Assembly: GCA_958450325.1 (NCBI GenBank)
Contig: OY288241.1
Coordinates: 54,136,078 to 54,200,077 of the forward strand
Reading direction: 5' to 3'
Source: Agrostemma githago
Taxonomy: Eukaryota; Streptophyta; Magnoliopsida; Caryophyllales; Caryophyllaceae
DNA: 64,000 bases
In this document: one piece after another, positions 11,469-22,769 of the stretch
Position numbering within the stretch: position 1 is the stretch's first letter
Layout of the letters: each line of letters begins with the position of its first letter
Notes under the pieces: generated by a model
Told to the model about the DNA's origin: nothing
The model's input: the letters and a program-made list of their open reading frames with translations, nothing else
The model's database searches: none
Translations under genes and position numbers: made by a program

Positions 11469-13571
11469 ATGGATTCTGCTAAACACTCCAAGATCCCGGT
11501 CTTTACCAGTGAGAATTTTGGTTGGTGGAAGCTAAAAATGGAACACTATATCAAAAGTATCGATTATCAATGTTGGAAAATTATTAAAGAGGGTCCAATT
11601 GAAATCAAAGTGTCTAGTGCCGATGGCAAGTCTACCGAACTTAAAGATGAGTCTAAATATGATGAAGATGACTTTAAAATTGTTGAGAAAAATTCTAAGG
11701 CTATGTCAATACTTCAAAGGTGTGTCGGTGAGGAGGAAGTGAGTCGTATAAGTGGATGTCCTATGGCTAAGGAGATTTGGGACTCCCTTGTGCTTGCTTA
11801 TGAGGGTACATCTCAAGTAAAAAAACACCGTATTGATCTTCTCATGCAACAATATGAAATGTTTCACATGTCAAAAGACGAGTCCATAAATAGCTTATCG
11901 AGTCGTTTTTCTTGTATCATTAATGAGCTTAAAAGTCTAGGAAGAGATTTCGAGTCCGAAGACATCATTAGAAAAATCCTTCGTATTCTAACCGATAAAT
12001 GGCAACCAAAGGTCACCGCCATAGAGGAAGCTAAAGATTTATTCGTCTTGACTCTCCATGAACTAATAAGATCACTAATGGCTCACGAACTAAACCTCGT
12101 GAAGCGTTCTAGTGATAACCAATGGGGAAAGAGTCTTGCTCTCAAGTCCGCCTCAAGTGATGAGGATGAGGACGAAGATGACGGATTTGCCATGTTCACT
12201 AGGAACATTGTTGGTATGGTAAATGGTAAAGGAAATCGTAAGTTTAACAACAATTTCAATAAGAAACGATTCCATAAGAAACGACCTAGCTCTACCATAG
12301 GATGCTTTAAATGTGGTGATAAAACTCATCAAATTAAAGAATGTTCTAAATGGAATGATATTCACTCTAAAGATAAACGTGATAAAGTTAAAAAAGAATA
12401 TAAAAGTAAGGTCATGTCCGCTATTTGGGGAATGTCCGATTCGAAAGAAGATGACGAACCCAAGGATGAGGAGTTAGATGCTAATGTGTGTGTCACTACT
12501 AAGGTCAATAACTCCAAAGTTGAACATCTTAGGTGTCTCATGGCCAATCCCGATGACTCAGATTCCGACTCCGATAATGAGGTACAAAGACTTAAGGCTA
12601 AAGTTAGAACTTACTCCAAAGAAAAAGTTTGCAAGTTGCTTGATAGTCTTTTTAATAAGTGTCGTTCTCAAACTAAAAGGTCTCTTGCCATGCAAGAAGA
12701 AATTGAGGAAATTGCAATCGATAATGTCTAACTTAAAGAAATTCTTAAAGCAACAGACAGTGTGACTGTTACTGATGAAGTTAAAAACGAGCTGAAAAAT
12801 TTGAGAAAGGGCAACAAAGATTTGTCTAAAGAGTTGCTTGATCTGAAATTTGTCACAACCCAACCTACTGTTCCCGATGAGTCTCCTAACCCCCAAACTA
12901 TTGAATTGACCAAAGAGAACGAACATCTCAAGGTCGATCTCGACATAACTAAAGAAGAGTTGAGGAAACTCCAAAAGAACCTTGTTAGTAATGGTACTCT
13001 AGAGTCTAGATCATCAAGTGCTAGAATTTTCTACTTAGAGGCATGTAATCTCCACCTTAAATGCTTAATTGAACAAAGAGACAAGAGTTTGCGTCAATTT
13101 GAAGCTAAGTGTATCACATCCGAACAATTGCTCAAACAAAAAATTAAGGAAAATGAGAGTCTCACTCACTCTATTCAAGACACTATTAATGAACTTGTTG
13201 AAGCTAGAAGAGTCCACAAAACTTGGGAAGGAAGTCAAAATGTGCTAAATTTTCTTACCAATCAAGACAACTTGTGTCGTGAAAAAAAGGGGCTTGGGTT
13301 CAAATGGAATAGACGTCATGATTGTAAAATTCACAACTCCAACCCCACTAAAAGAGACTTTAGGAAAATAAAATATGTAGCACTTCCCGAGTACATCATA
13401 TGTCATCATTGTGGTAAAACCGGTCATTTTCTCAATCCTTGTGAGAAAAGGGATCAAAGTATTGATCGTGACATTAAAGTTACTAACAAGACATGGGAAC
13501 GAAGGGAATTAATTAAAGATGCTTTAACTAAGGGACTCAAATCCGTTTGGGTTCCTAAACTCTCCTCTTAG
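11469..13571 (+). pseudogene. gag: Copia gag (capsid and nucleocapsid), broken
   Basis: Particle protein of the copia element. It opens with ATG at 11469, 46 bases after the primer site, and runs in one frame to 13571 with one in-frame stop TAA at 12729-12731. The N-terminal part has the copia Gag pattern (NFGWWKLKMEHYI, later MAKEIWDSLVLAYEGT). A CCHC knuckle (CFKCGDKTHQIKEC) lies near residue 278 and a second (CHHCGKTGHFLNPC) near 13396-13440, separated by a lysine/glutamate-rich, probably coiled, region. An acidic run EDEDEDD lies near 12170. Two distant knuckles and the long middle region fit SIRE-type Gag. The pol frame follows after a frame change between 13571 and 13600. Confidence 0.85.
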
Positions 13572-13584
13572 CTTCGTGTAGGGC

Positions 13585-15453
13585 TTGGTGAGGGGACGCC
13601 GTGATTGGTATCTTGATAGTGGATGCTCTCGTTACATGACGCGTGATAGAAGCCAATTCCTCTCACTAGAAGCGTATGATGGTGGCACGGTAACTTTTGG
13701 AGACAACAAAAAAGGTGAAGTCATAGGACTTGGAAAGGTTGGTAAGTCTTCATTGGTTTGTGTCGACAATGTGCGACTTGTCAAAGGTTTGAAACATAAT
13801 CTTCTAAATATCTCTCAATTATGTGATCGTGGTAATTTGGTTGAGTTTAGTACTAGTTTGTGTCGTATTTTGAATGCCACTACCCGTGAAGTTGTTCTTG
13901 AAGGTAGACGTGTCAAAGATGTCTATTTAACCGACTTGAATACTTTAAATGGTCAAACTATATCTTGCATGAACGTAATGAAAAATGACCCGTGGTTATG
14001 GCATAAAAGATTTGGACATGTTAGTGCTAAAACTCTTAGTACACTTAGAAGACTTGATCTTGTTGATGGTTTCCCTAACATGAAATTTGAATTTGATAAA
14101 ATGTGTGATCAATGTGCTAAATGCAAACATGTTAGAAGCTTCTTTAAGTCCAAAAAGATAGTCAGCACGTCACGACCACTGCAACTGTTGCATATTGATT
14201 TGTGTGATCCTATGAGAGTTCGTAGTAGAGGTGGAAGTCGCTATGTATTGGTGATTGTTGATGATTACTCTAGATTTTTATGGGCATTATTTTTAAGTTC
14301 CAAAGATGAAGCATTTGATGAATTTCTAATATGGTTAAAAAGGGTTCAAAACAAACTTGATCTAAAACTTGTGTCAATTAGAACTGACCATGGAACCGAA
14401 TTTGAGAACTCATCTTTTGGTGCTTATTGTGATGATAATGGAGTAGATCTTAACTTTTCGGTCCCTAGGACACCTCAACAAAATGGCGTCGTAGAACGCA
14501 TGAGTAGAACTCTTGAAAGCATGGCTAGAACTATGTTGTTATGTAGTAAGCTACCTAGAAACTTTTGGGCCGAAGCGGTAAACACCGCTTGCTATATTCA
14601 TAATAGAGTCATGGTTAGAAGTATAATAAATAAGACTCCCTATGAGTTGCTACGTGGTAGAAAACCAAATATTTCCTATTTTAGATGCTTTGGAAGCAAG
14701 TGTTTTGGGCATAATAATGGTAAAAATAACTTAGGAAAATTCGACCCCCGTAGTGATGAAGCCGTGTTCATAGGGTATGCCAATCATAATAAAGCTTACA
14801 AGGTTTATAATAAAAGAACCATGATGATCTAAGAAAGTGTGCATGTCATATTTGATGAATCTAGTCTTTTTGAGCAGGTACAACATGATGATGAAGAAAA
14901 TGAAGAATTCGAAATAGGCCTTGCTCGAAAAGAACACACACTTGAAGATGAGCTAAACGGAGCTGCTGAGCAACAGTCTGCCAGACTTTTACCTGAAGAC
15001 GAAGGCACAAGTTCAGGGGGAATTAATGATCCTCCTGAAAGTAACCTTCAAAGAGATAGTGGTGAAGCAACAGCTAATGCTCAGGGACCAGAGGAGTCCT
15101 TAGAATCTGGTGTAGAAGCATCGACTCCTAGCCCAGAAGCAACAGTCGGAAGAACTGTTACAGTTGAGCGGGAAGATACTTTCATTCCAAGGAAGTGGAA
15201 GCATCAAAGCTCACACCCCCTCTCAAATCTGACTAGTGACTTGAAATCTGGAGTAAAGACAAGATCATCCCTCAACAATTTCTACTCTTGCAACGCTTTC
15301 GTTTCTCAAATCGAACCGCCCAATGTCACAGTCGCTCTGACTGATGCCGACTGGTTGATAGCAATGCAAGAAGAGCTTGTTCAATTCAAGAGGAATGAGG
15401 TATGGCATCTTGTCCCTAGGCCCTCTAATCGTACCGTCATTGGTACTAGATGA
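13585..15453 (+). pseudogene. pol: Copia pol: protease, integrase, linker (broken)
   Basis: Protease begins with WYLDSGCSRYMT (13606-13641), the DSG being the catalytic aspartate motif. The pre-integrase zinc region follows (WHKRFGHVS at about 13999, CDQCAKCKH near 14110). The integrase core shows LHIDLCDP, VDDYSRFLWALF, RTDHGTEFEN and PQQNGVVERMSRTL, giving the D,D,E triad. An acidic linker leads toward reverse transcriptase. Stops: TAA at 14830-14832 and TGA at 15451-15453, the latter at a position where the family usually has Trp (VIGTxWVF). The linker holds three of the ACAGTC palindromes. The frame is shifted against gag, so Pol could not be made as a simple fusion here. Confidence 0.9.
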
Positions 15454-16810
15454 GTCTTTCGCAATAAGCTAGACGATTCCGGTGAAATTGTAAGGAACAA
15501 GGCTAGACTAGTGGTGCAAGGTTATAATCAACAAGAAGGTATCGACTATGATGAAACCTATGCACCGGTAGTTAGACTTGAGGCCATAAGGCTCCTAATA
15601 GCTTTTACAGCTCACAAAGGCATCAAACTTTTTCAAATGGATGTTAAAACCGCTTTCCTAAATGGTTATTTAGAGGATGATGTCTTTGTGGAGAAACCTC
15701 CGGGTTTTATAGATAATGATTATCCCGAACATGTTTTTAAACTTGACAAAGCACTTTATGGTTTAAAACAAACCCCGAGAGCTTGGTACGATCGCTTGTC
15801 AACGTTTTTGCTTGAAAATGGTTTTCGTAGAGGTTCGGTGGATAAGACATTATTTATAAAGTCACAGTCGGATGGACTGTTGGTTGTCCAGGTATATGTC
15901 GATGACATTATATTTGGAGCAACTAGTGAACTCCTTACTCTTTATTTTTCTAATCTAATGAAATCGGAGTTTGAGTTGAGCATGATGGGTGAACTCAGAT
16001 TCTTTCTCGGTCTTCAAATCAAGCAATCAAAAGAAGGAATTATGATTCACCAACAAAAGTACATCAAGGAGATGCTAACTAAATTCGGGATGACCAATGC
16101 TAAGCCATACACTATACCGATGGTATCATCGTCCAAATTGGACAAGGATGAAAGTGGTAAGAATGTTAGTGAATCGGTGTATAGAGGTATGATAGGCTCA
16201 CTTCTCTACTTAACCGCAAGTCGTCCCGATATATTATTTAGTGTTTGTTTGTGTGCCTGTTTCCAAGCAAATCCCAAATAATCCAATTTTAAAGCCGTAA
16301 AACGCATTCTTCGGTATTTGGTTGGAACACAAGAGCTTTATCTATGGTACTCCTTAAGTTGTCATTTTGACCTTGTAGGTTTCTCGGACGCAGACTATGC
16401 AGGGTGTACGGTCGATCGAAAGAGTACTTCGGGTGTCGCTACCTTATTAGGTCCGTGGCTCATTTCATGGGGTTCGAAGAAGCAAAACATCGTTGCTCTC
16501 TCTACGGCCGAAAGTGAATATGTGGCCGCCGCTCATTGTTGTTCTCAAGTATTGTGGGTTCGACAAAAACTTGTCGATTTTGGTATGATTTATGACTCTA
16601 TTCCTTTAATGTGTGATAATACGAGTGCCATAAAAATATCTAAAAATCCGATTCAACATTCTCGAAACTAAGCATATAGATATTTGTCACCACTTTATTA
16701 GAGATCACGTAGAAAAGGGTCACATTAAGCTAAATTTTTGCAATACCGAAGACCAAATTGCCGATATATTTACTAAGCCACTAGCAAGAGACCAATTCAA
16801 GAAGTTTTGA
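15454..16810 (+). pseudogene. pol: Copia pol: reverse transcriptase and RNase H (broken)
   Basis: Reverse transcriptase of RVT_2 type: RNKLDDSGEIVRNKARLVVQG, then MDVKTAFLNGYL and the active-site YVDDIIFG near 15895-15918. RNase H of copia type shows GFSDADYAGC near 16378 and ALSTAESEYVA near 16490. The end IADIFTKPLARDQFKKF stops at 16808-16810. Breaks: an in-frame TAA at 16279-16281 and a one-base frameshift near 16665 just before the KHIDI segment. The palindrome at 15862-15882 is embedded in the coding sequence 5' of YVDD without changing the expected length of the protein. Confidence 0.92.
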
Positions 16811-17451
16811 CTCGAAATTGGTTTGATTAATTGTTCTAATTGATTATGTGTGATTTATCGCTTTTCCTTGCATGATTGGCTAGACGAACCGATAATTCTT
16901 ATTCAAGTGATTATGCATGTGACTTAGTTCTTAATCTTACTTAATGAATTAATTGACATTCTTATGTGTTGAATTTTGAATTGTGTGTATTAACCATTGT
17001 CTTTTTGTTTTTGGGAAGTTGTCAAAAATAAAACTAATATCTCACTTATTAACCAAATATCCACCATACAATATCTATTAAATAATATTTTCTATTATCC
17101 CCAAATATTTCTTTTACCCAAAAAAATCTTTCCCTCTCTCCTCTTTCCTATTCTTTACGCCACTTTTACTCTTTTTTTTTTCAATTTTTTGTCTTTCCAA
17201 TAACTGATAACTACCCATAATTTACCCTCTCTCTTTTTCAAAATCTTTTTCAAACTTCTTTTCTCTTTCTTCTTTATTTCTTTTCTCTTCTTTCCCATCA
17301 TCATCATTCCTATTCTACCACTACTACCTACCCAAGAAATTTACCTTCCCCATATTAATTTATCTTCCCCATATTTAACTATCCTCTTTAATCCATAATC
17401 TTTATCTCATAACTATTATTTCCTTTTTTTTCCCATTGAAGTTGGCTGACG

Positions 17452-17487
<36 letters not shown>

Positions 17488-18402
17488 CAAAAAAAAAAAA
17501 ACGAAAAAAAAATAAAAAAAAAAAATCGAAAAAAAAAGAAAGAAAAGAAAAAAAGTAACGTACGTCAGTTTCCTTCATCCCTTTTCATTGTTAAGTCCCA
17601 TCTTCTTTAACCTCTCTTTTACCCTTTCTTTTTCATCTTCCTCTTTTACCTCCATAATTATGCCTCCAAAAATACCAAAAACCTCAAATTCATTCTACCT
17701 CCTAAAATCCAAAAGGGAAAACAATGGAAGTCATAACTAACCTTCCTCCTTCTCCAGATTCATCTTCCCACAACACTTAAATTACAAAATCTTATCCGAA
17801 CTCTAATCCAATAGAGGCAAAGTATCAATCTCTCAACCCTACATCCTCTATCACCTGATAAAAAAAAAGATCACTATCCGTCCTAATGCTACACTGTATC
17901 CATCTTGCTTTGACTCAACTTAAGAGTCGAAAGATGCTAATTGAGGTTGTCAATAAGAAATTGACTAGGGCTAAGGGTGATTGTCCAAAGTGGGAAAAAG
18001 TTCAAAAGAAGTCACAATTGATTATTCTCTATTAGCTGAACTTGCCGGGTTTCGAGCTGAAATTTTGGGTCGGTTGGATAAATTGGATGCTAGAATGGAT
18101 GGGATGCAAGGCAATATTGGGGTAATTTCTGCTTTGGTGAAGGGAAAAGGTGGTGAAATGGATACCGATGTTGATGATGATGATGAGGATTCTGATTTCT
18201 CTTAATTAATTCTTCTTTTAAAAATCAAAAAACTATTTTAATTAGTATCTTTTGAAGACAATGGTTTGTATGAATTTTTCTGGATTCTGTAACAGTCCTG
18301 GTGACTGTTGCCCGTTGAATGCTTTTTAATTTGTTTTCTTAATGTTATGTGCCTATGTTATATGTGTTTTCTACTGTGTCCGAAATTATGACCGGTTCTT
18401 TG
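16811..18402 (+). other. Region between pol and 3' LTR of copia element
   Basis: SIRE-type elements often carry an envelope-like frame here. I see only remnants: 17981-18205 codes a short acidic protein with a possible coiled coil (LAELAGFRAEILGRLDKLDA, tail DDDDEDSDF), and the preceding 17900-18020 is open in another frame. Pyrimidine-rich blocks (17090-17440), an AT microsatellite and A-rich sequence fill most of the rest. No signal peptide or membrane segment was found. One palindrome lies at 18289-18311. Confidence 0.6.
17455..17483. repeat. (AT)n microsatellite
   Basis: About 14 uninterrupted AT units, followed at 17485-17560 by long A runs broken by single C, G or T. Confidence 0.9.
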
Positions 18403-18425
18403 ATGATGCCAAGAGGGGGAAAAGG
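18403..18425 (+). other. Upstream purine tract of copia element
   Basis: ATGCCAAGAGGGGGAAAAGG resembles the extra polypurine-like tract known upstream of the true one in SIRE elements. It lies about 215 bases before the tract at 18622-18637. Confidence 0.55.
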
Positions 18426-18621
18426 TAAAACACATGTCCTCAAGAACAAATTCTTGATCCTTCCTTGATAGTTCTTAACTCTTATATCTAATATTTTGTC
18501 TAAGTATTGTTAGTTCTTCTTCTAAGCTTATAAACCCTTTACTATGTGATTACTAATCTTAATAGACTAACCTTTTGAGGGGAAACTTGGGACATTAAGT
18601 TTTTTGCTTAGGCTTGTCATC

Positions 18622-18637
18622 ATCAAAGGGGGAATTT
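18622..18637 (+). other. Polypurine tract of copia element
   Basis: CATCAAAGGGGGAATT immediately precedes TGTTGGG of the right LTR. Confidence 0.85.
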
Positions 18638-20159
18638 GTTGGGTTTGTTGAGGATGACAATGCCTATTTAACTTGTGGTCTAGTTTAATCTTATAGGTTA
18701 ATCGTCATTTGTGAGATAATTATCAAATGTTCTAATTCAAGGATGATGATATCAAGACAAGCCAAAGCAACCCAAGATAAAGATCAAGAATTTCAAGTGA
18801 AGAGAATAGAATCGAGTCTAAGTCCATAGTCACTAAGAATGACAAAGTGTGTGTTTTTTCGGTACAGCAGTATGTAACAGTCGGACTGACTGTTACATCG
18901 TTCGACAGCTCTTAATGATTCAAAAAGATTTTGATTTCAAAACTTAAATCTTCAGAAAAATATTTTTACAAATTTAAATTGACTTTGAAAAAAATATGAT
19001 TTCTTTAAGAAAAAAAGGTTGGTTTGGTTTCTTGTTAAACAATGTACCTCTTCTCCAAGGTTTTCCAAAAATGGTTCTTCCTTTTTGAAAGTGAGCTTGA
19101 ATTGTTTCTACTTTCAAGTATTAGCTCTCAAGTTAACACCTTCCCTTTAGTTTTGGTAAACCTTAAGCATGCTTACCTTTCTTTTTGAAAAAGCTTTCTT
19201 TTTTAACTAAGTCAAAGGTTTCCTTTTAATCTTTGGATTTTCCAATGAGGCACATTTTTTTACCCATTTCCACATCTATTTTCAAAGAAACTCATTTGCC
19301 TCATTTATTTCTCAAGGCTTTCAAACTAAAACTTCATTTATTTCATTTTGTTTTCAAAGGTTTTTATCTTAAAAGCATTTTGCAAAGTATTTTCAAAAGA
19401 GAAAGTCTTCAGTAATTTCAAAGTCACAGTCGAACACACTGTCACATAGAATCACACACACTCTTGTCTAACTTGGTTTTCAATTGTAATCTTTGTAACT
19501 TTCTAAGTTATTAAGAGTCGTAGCCGGAGTAGGCTATTGGTCGTGACCGGACTAGGTCATCGGTGAGTTAGAGACGGAGTAGTCTTGTAAACTCAAATCG
19601 CAACCGGAGTAGGTTGTTGGTCGTAACCGGAGTAGGTTATGGGTCGCTTTTCATTGTAAGAGTCTTTTGATTTCGGAGTAGATTTCTAAAGAAAAGCAAT
19701 AAGAAAAGCATTGGACGTAGGCCCTTAGAGTGTTGGCCGAACTAATTCAAAAATATCGTGTTCTTTATTTTTCCGCTGCATCTTTCGATAAAAGCATGTT
19801 ATTTTGTTTTTCTTTTATTTGGTCAAGCTTCAAACTTAGTTTTAGTTGTGCTATTTCTTTTCATACAACAGTCGCCCATACTGTGACATTCGTCTGTAGC
19901 TTCTCATTCTGCTAAGCGAATCGAATACAGTCTGACAACAGTCGCTCATACTGTGGCTTTGTTCTGTAGCCGTACTCCTTGCTAAGACAGAGCGTAACAG
20001 TCTGACTGTCCGTTGTATGTTAAGTCTAGTATTTTTTCACATAATTGTTTTCTACTTCCACTCAACTTACTTTAATCAATAAAGATTAAGTTGAATTTTT
20101 AAAATGTACCTTATTCACCCCTTTCCCCTCTTAGGTACTTAGGATCCCTAAATTCTTCA
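18638..20159 (+). repeat. 3' LTR of copia element
   Basis: 1522 bases, TGTTGGGTTTGTTGAGG to AATTCTTCA. It pairs with 9935-11408 and keeps all five LTR palindromes. The extra 50 bases near 20053-20105 are lacking from the left LTR; they are either a deletion there or an insertion here. Confidence 0.9.
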
Positions 20160-20164
20160 TTAAC
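20160..20164 (+). other. Target duplication of copia element, right copy
   Basis: TTAAC, equal to 9930-9934. Confidence 0.9.
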
Positions 20165-20966
20165 AAATCAGTTTTAACGTGATAATACGGATATTAGTCA
20201 TTTTTGTGATATACCTTGGTGTTTTGCTTAATATGCATCTGCTCGGTATTAGTAAGGATGCATCGAACCGTGTAAGGTGAGCACTAGGACTAATACGGAA
20301 CCTAAACATTGCTTTGTTCAGTTTTAGCTTGTTTATGTTTTGATTCTCGTGTTAGGTGATTTAGCATGCAATTATATGGTCATAAAAGCAATAAATCATA
20401 CGAAAGTTGTAAATGCGAATGTAAGTAAATCACATAGTGAGGAGTTGCACCCTCGGAGTATACGCCAAACGGGACACGACGCATAGATATTTGAGAACGG
20501 ATCTCGGAACTACTCGGTTCTATTTATGGTGTTTTAGTGTTTATGGTTGAAGTTGGGACATTACGTATGATTATAACGTACCATGGACCTAGCGTCCACG
20601 TTTTACATTATCGTAGTACAGAAATGTAAAGTTTTGTTTAAATGACAACCTAGTGACGATTCGACTTCGAATGGTGGATCCTCCTAACTTGCCTCGTGAT
20701 TTCGGCATAGTTCCGTTACTGTTTGCTCGTTCTGCGGCTAATCCGGCAGAGTTTCGTTGCTAAACTCGGAGTAGCTAGTCGAACACAGGCACCTCGGGAT
20801 CGAGTGGAGTGCTCGAAGGTGAGAAGTAGCATCGATTTCGCTTATCGGGACAACGATCGAGTGGATCGTTGGCTTTGGGTGTCAGAGTGCGAGCCCAAGC
20901 TAAGAAACTCGTAATGAGTAAAGGGAGAAGAGAGAATTTGTGTGTCGAATGAATGAGGTGGGGGGG

Positions 20967-20979
20967 GGGTATTTATAGT
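20967..20979 (-). promoter_or_regulatory. TATA-like element of LTR-A
   Basis: Minus strand CTATAAATACCCC. The same position in LTR-B (41002-41012) keeps CTATAAATACTCC although the surroundings differ. This is consistent with the LTR promoter that drives leftward transcription of the Tat elements. Confidence 0.6.
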
Positions 20980-21464
20980 AGCTCGCGTAGTTCAAATCAC
21001 TCTGTGAGACGCTTGAGTCCAGGCGCACCAGAACTCAGGCGCCTGGGTCTGGGCGCACGAGAATCAGGATGCTCGGGGTGAGGTGCCTGGGATTTTGAAG
21101 ATACGATTTTGAAACTTTTCAAAACTGAGAAGATGCGTATCATTCGTTTTCTTTAGGGTTAAGACTTCCCGTTGACCTAGCGCACCATTGCGCCAAGTAG
21201 TCTTCGGGTGCGCATCTCGAGGTTCGCTTGGCGCGACGTGCTGACTTGGGTTTGACTTTGTGTATTTCGGGACCGATTTGGAGTCACGGTGTTGGAATTG
21301 ACTCTAATTAGTGTCGACGCGACCGTAATGATAGGACTAAGGCTGTCTTGATGTTAATTTAATTTTTCCGAGTAATTATTTGATCTGTTCTATAGAAAAA
21401 CTATCTAAAACAACGCAATCTCGTGTACCATTGCAGTTCGATCGTCATCGGGTGTTTGTCTACA

Positions 21465-21480
21465 GAAGCCCTCACTTTGA
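21465..21480 (-). other. Polypurine tract of Tat1
   Basis: Minus strand TCAAAGTGAGGGCTTC directly before TGTAGACA of LTR-A. The Ogre-like element has AGTGGGGGCTC in the same place (49359-49369). Confidence 0.75.
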
Positions 21481-21699
21481 CCAAGGCTTGGACAAGGCGA
21501 AAGTTAAAGTATAGCCGCCTAAGTCAATCGAGGATTACGACCTGGTGGCTGTCTGGTCGGGTTGTTTTAAGTGCGTTAGACTACGTGTTGAGGCTCGCAA
21601 GCTAAGGCTTAGGAATCGTACCTGACGTCCTTGCTTGCGGTCGCTTATCGGGGATCGAGTATATACTTGCTATCCGGCATGGGTTTGTTACGTTCATGT

Positions 21700-22145
21700 G
21701 TTTTGACTACCGGATGCCTTGATAAAGAAATAAAATGCCTTCGGGATGCCTATGACCCCTCGGGCTAGAGAACGAAATAAAATTCCTACGGGATGCCCAT
21801 GACCCCTCGGGATCGAGAACGAAATGAAATGCCTTCGGGATGCTTATGACCCCTCGGGCTTGATAATGAAATAAAATGCCTTCGGGATTCTTATGACCCC
21901 TCGGGATCGAGAATGAAATAAAATAGCTTCAGGATGCCTATGACCCCTCGGGCTTGATAATAAAATGCCTTCGAGATGCCTATGACGCCTCGGGCTTGTT
22001 AATGAAATAAAACGCCTTTGGGATGCCTATGACCCCTCGAGCTTGATAATAAAATAAAATGCCTTTGGGATGCCTATGACCCCTCGAGCTTGATAATAAA
22101 ATAAAATGCCTTCAGGATGCCTATGACCCCTCGGGCTCGAGAATG
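21700..22145 (-). repeat. Minisatellite in Tat1 3' region, about 50-57 bp unit
   Basis: About eight tandem units built from AAATGCCTTCGGGATGCC, TATGACCCCTCGGG and CTTGATAATGAAAT, with length and base changes. It lies between the antisense gene and the 3' LTR, the part of Tat elements known to vary and to generate satellites. Confidence 0.85.
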
Positions 22146-22365
22146 TTCTAGCGTGTAAGTATCCGCTTAAACACAAATTACGTTCAGGATAACTAAGACC
22201 CGTTAGGCTAGAAAATGTTTGAGCGTGTAAGTATCCGTTCAAACACAAATTGCCTTCAGGATAACTAAGTCTCGTTAGGCTCGAAAATGTTTGAGCGTGT
22301 AAATATCCGCTCAAACACAAATTGCCTTCAGGATAAATAAGACCTGTTTGGCTCGAAAATGTTTG
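22140..22365 (-). repeat. Second minisatellite in Tat1, about 67-bp unit
   Basis: Three to four units of AATGTTTGAGCGTGTAAGTATCCGCTCAAACACAAATT..TTCAGGATAACTAAGACC. The core GTTTGAGCG...CGCTCAAAC is itself an inverted repeat. It adjoins the previous array and shares the word TTCAGGAT, so one array probably grew out of the other. Confidence 0.8.
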
Positions 22366-22769
22366 AAGACATTTATTTACTTCGGTTAAATTAAATTTGC
22401 TTTGTGGACTTGCTTTGCTTTGTTCGGATTCCTCTTGCTTTATTCGGATTTTCTATGTGCTCGAATATGAGTATACCCGTTAGTCGATGTTTTTTATGCT
22501 TGTCGTTGGTGTTTTTGTTATTTCGTTGGGCAGATTTTGGTTAGAGAGTGTTTATAAGCTTGCTTTGCCGGTCTCGGTTAGTAAATCGTCTTGTCGTTGC
22601 TTCTTTTGTTTGGTTTATGAGAGTGTGCGTTGTGAGTGTTGGATAGCGTGTTTCGTTTGCTCTTGTTTTAGTCTTGTGCCAAGAAGTTAAGCGCGCGTCC
22701 TGCTGCGACTCAAAATCGCTTTCTCGACTTGTTTAACAAATTTTCGTTCGATTTTCGCCATACACGATT

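Larger units (their letters stand above)
9935..20159 (+). mobile_element. Complete Ty1/copia element, SIRE/Maximus type
   Basis: A 10.2-kb element with two LTRs (9935-11408, 18638-20159), TG...CA ends, a 5-bp duplication TTAAC, a tRNA-Met primer site, gag, protease, integrase, reverse transcriptase and RNase H in copia order, and a 1.8-kb region between pol and the right LTR. The large gag with CCHC knuckles, the WYLDSGCSR protease start, the long region after pol and an extra purine tract (18403-18425) fit the SIRE lineage. Several stops and frameshifts make it non-functional in this copy. It is nested in LTR-A of the Tat array. Confidence 0.9.
8042..21464 (-). repeat. LTR-A of Tat array (interrupted by copia element)
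   Basis: Minus-strand LTR running from 21464 (TGTAGACAAACACC, next to a polypurine tract) to 8042 (...CCCACA, next to a primer binding site). Without the copia insertion and its duplicated target it is about 3.2 kb. It is homologous to LTR-B (39361-41396) over the blocks 9160-9934 and 20165-21390. A TATA-like element lies at 20967-20979. The first 1.7 kb on the plus strand is a threefold tandem repeat present only once in LTR-B. It serves Tat1 as 3' LTR and Tat0 as 5' LTR. Confidence 0.75.

Noticed and set aside
14839..15453. Separate acidic protein between integrase and RT of the copia element
   Set aside because: It is the variable integrase-RT linker of Pol, made to look separate by a stop at 14830.
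17981..18205. Envelope-like gene of the copia element
   Set aside because: Only 74 codons with a possible coiled coil, with no signal peptide or membrane segment; described as a remnant only.
22027..22320. Open frame with repeated peptide
   Set aside because: It is the translation of the minisatellite array; the unit length, not a protein, explains the repeat.
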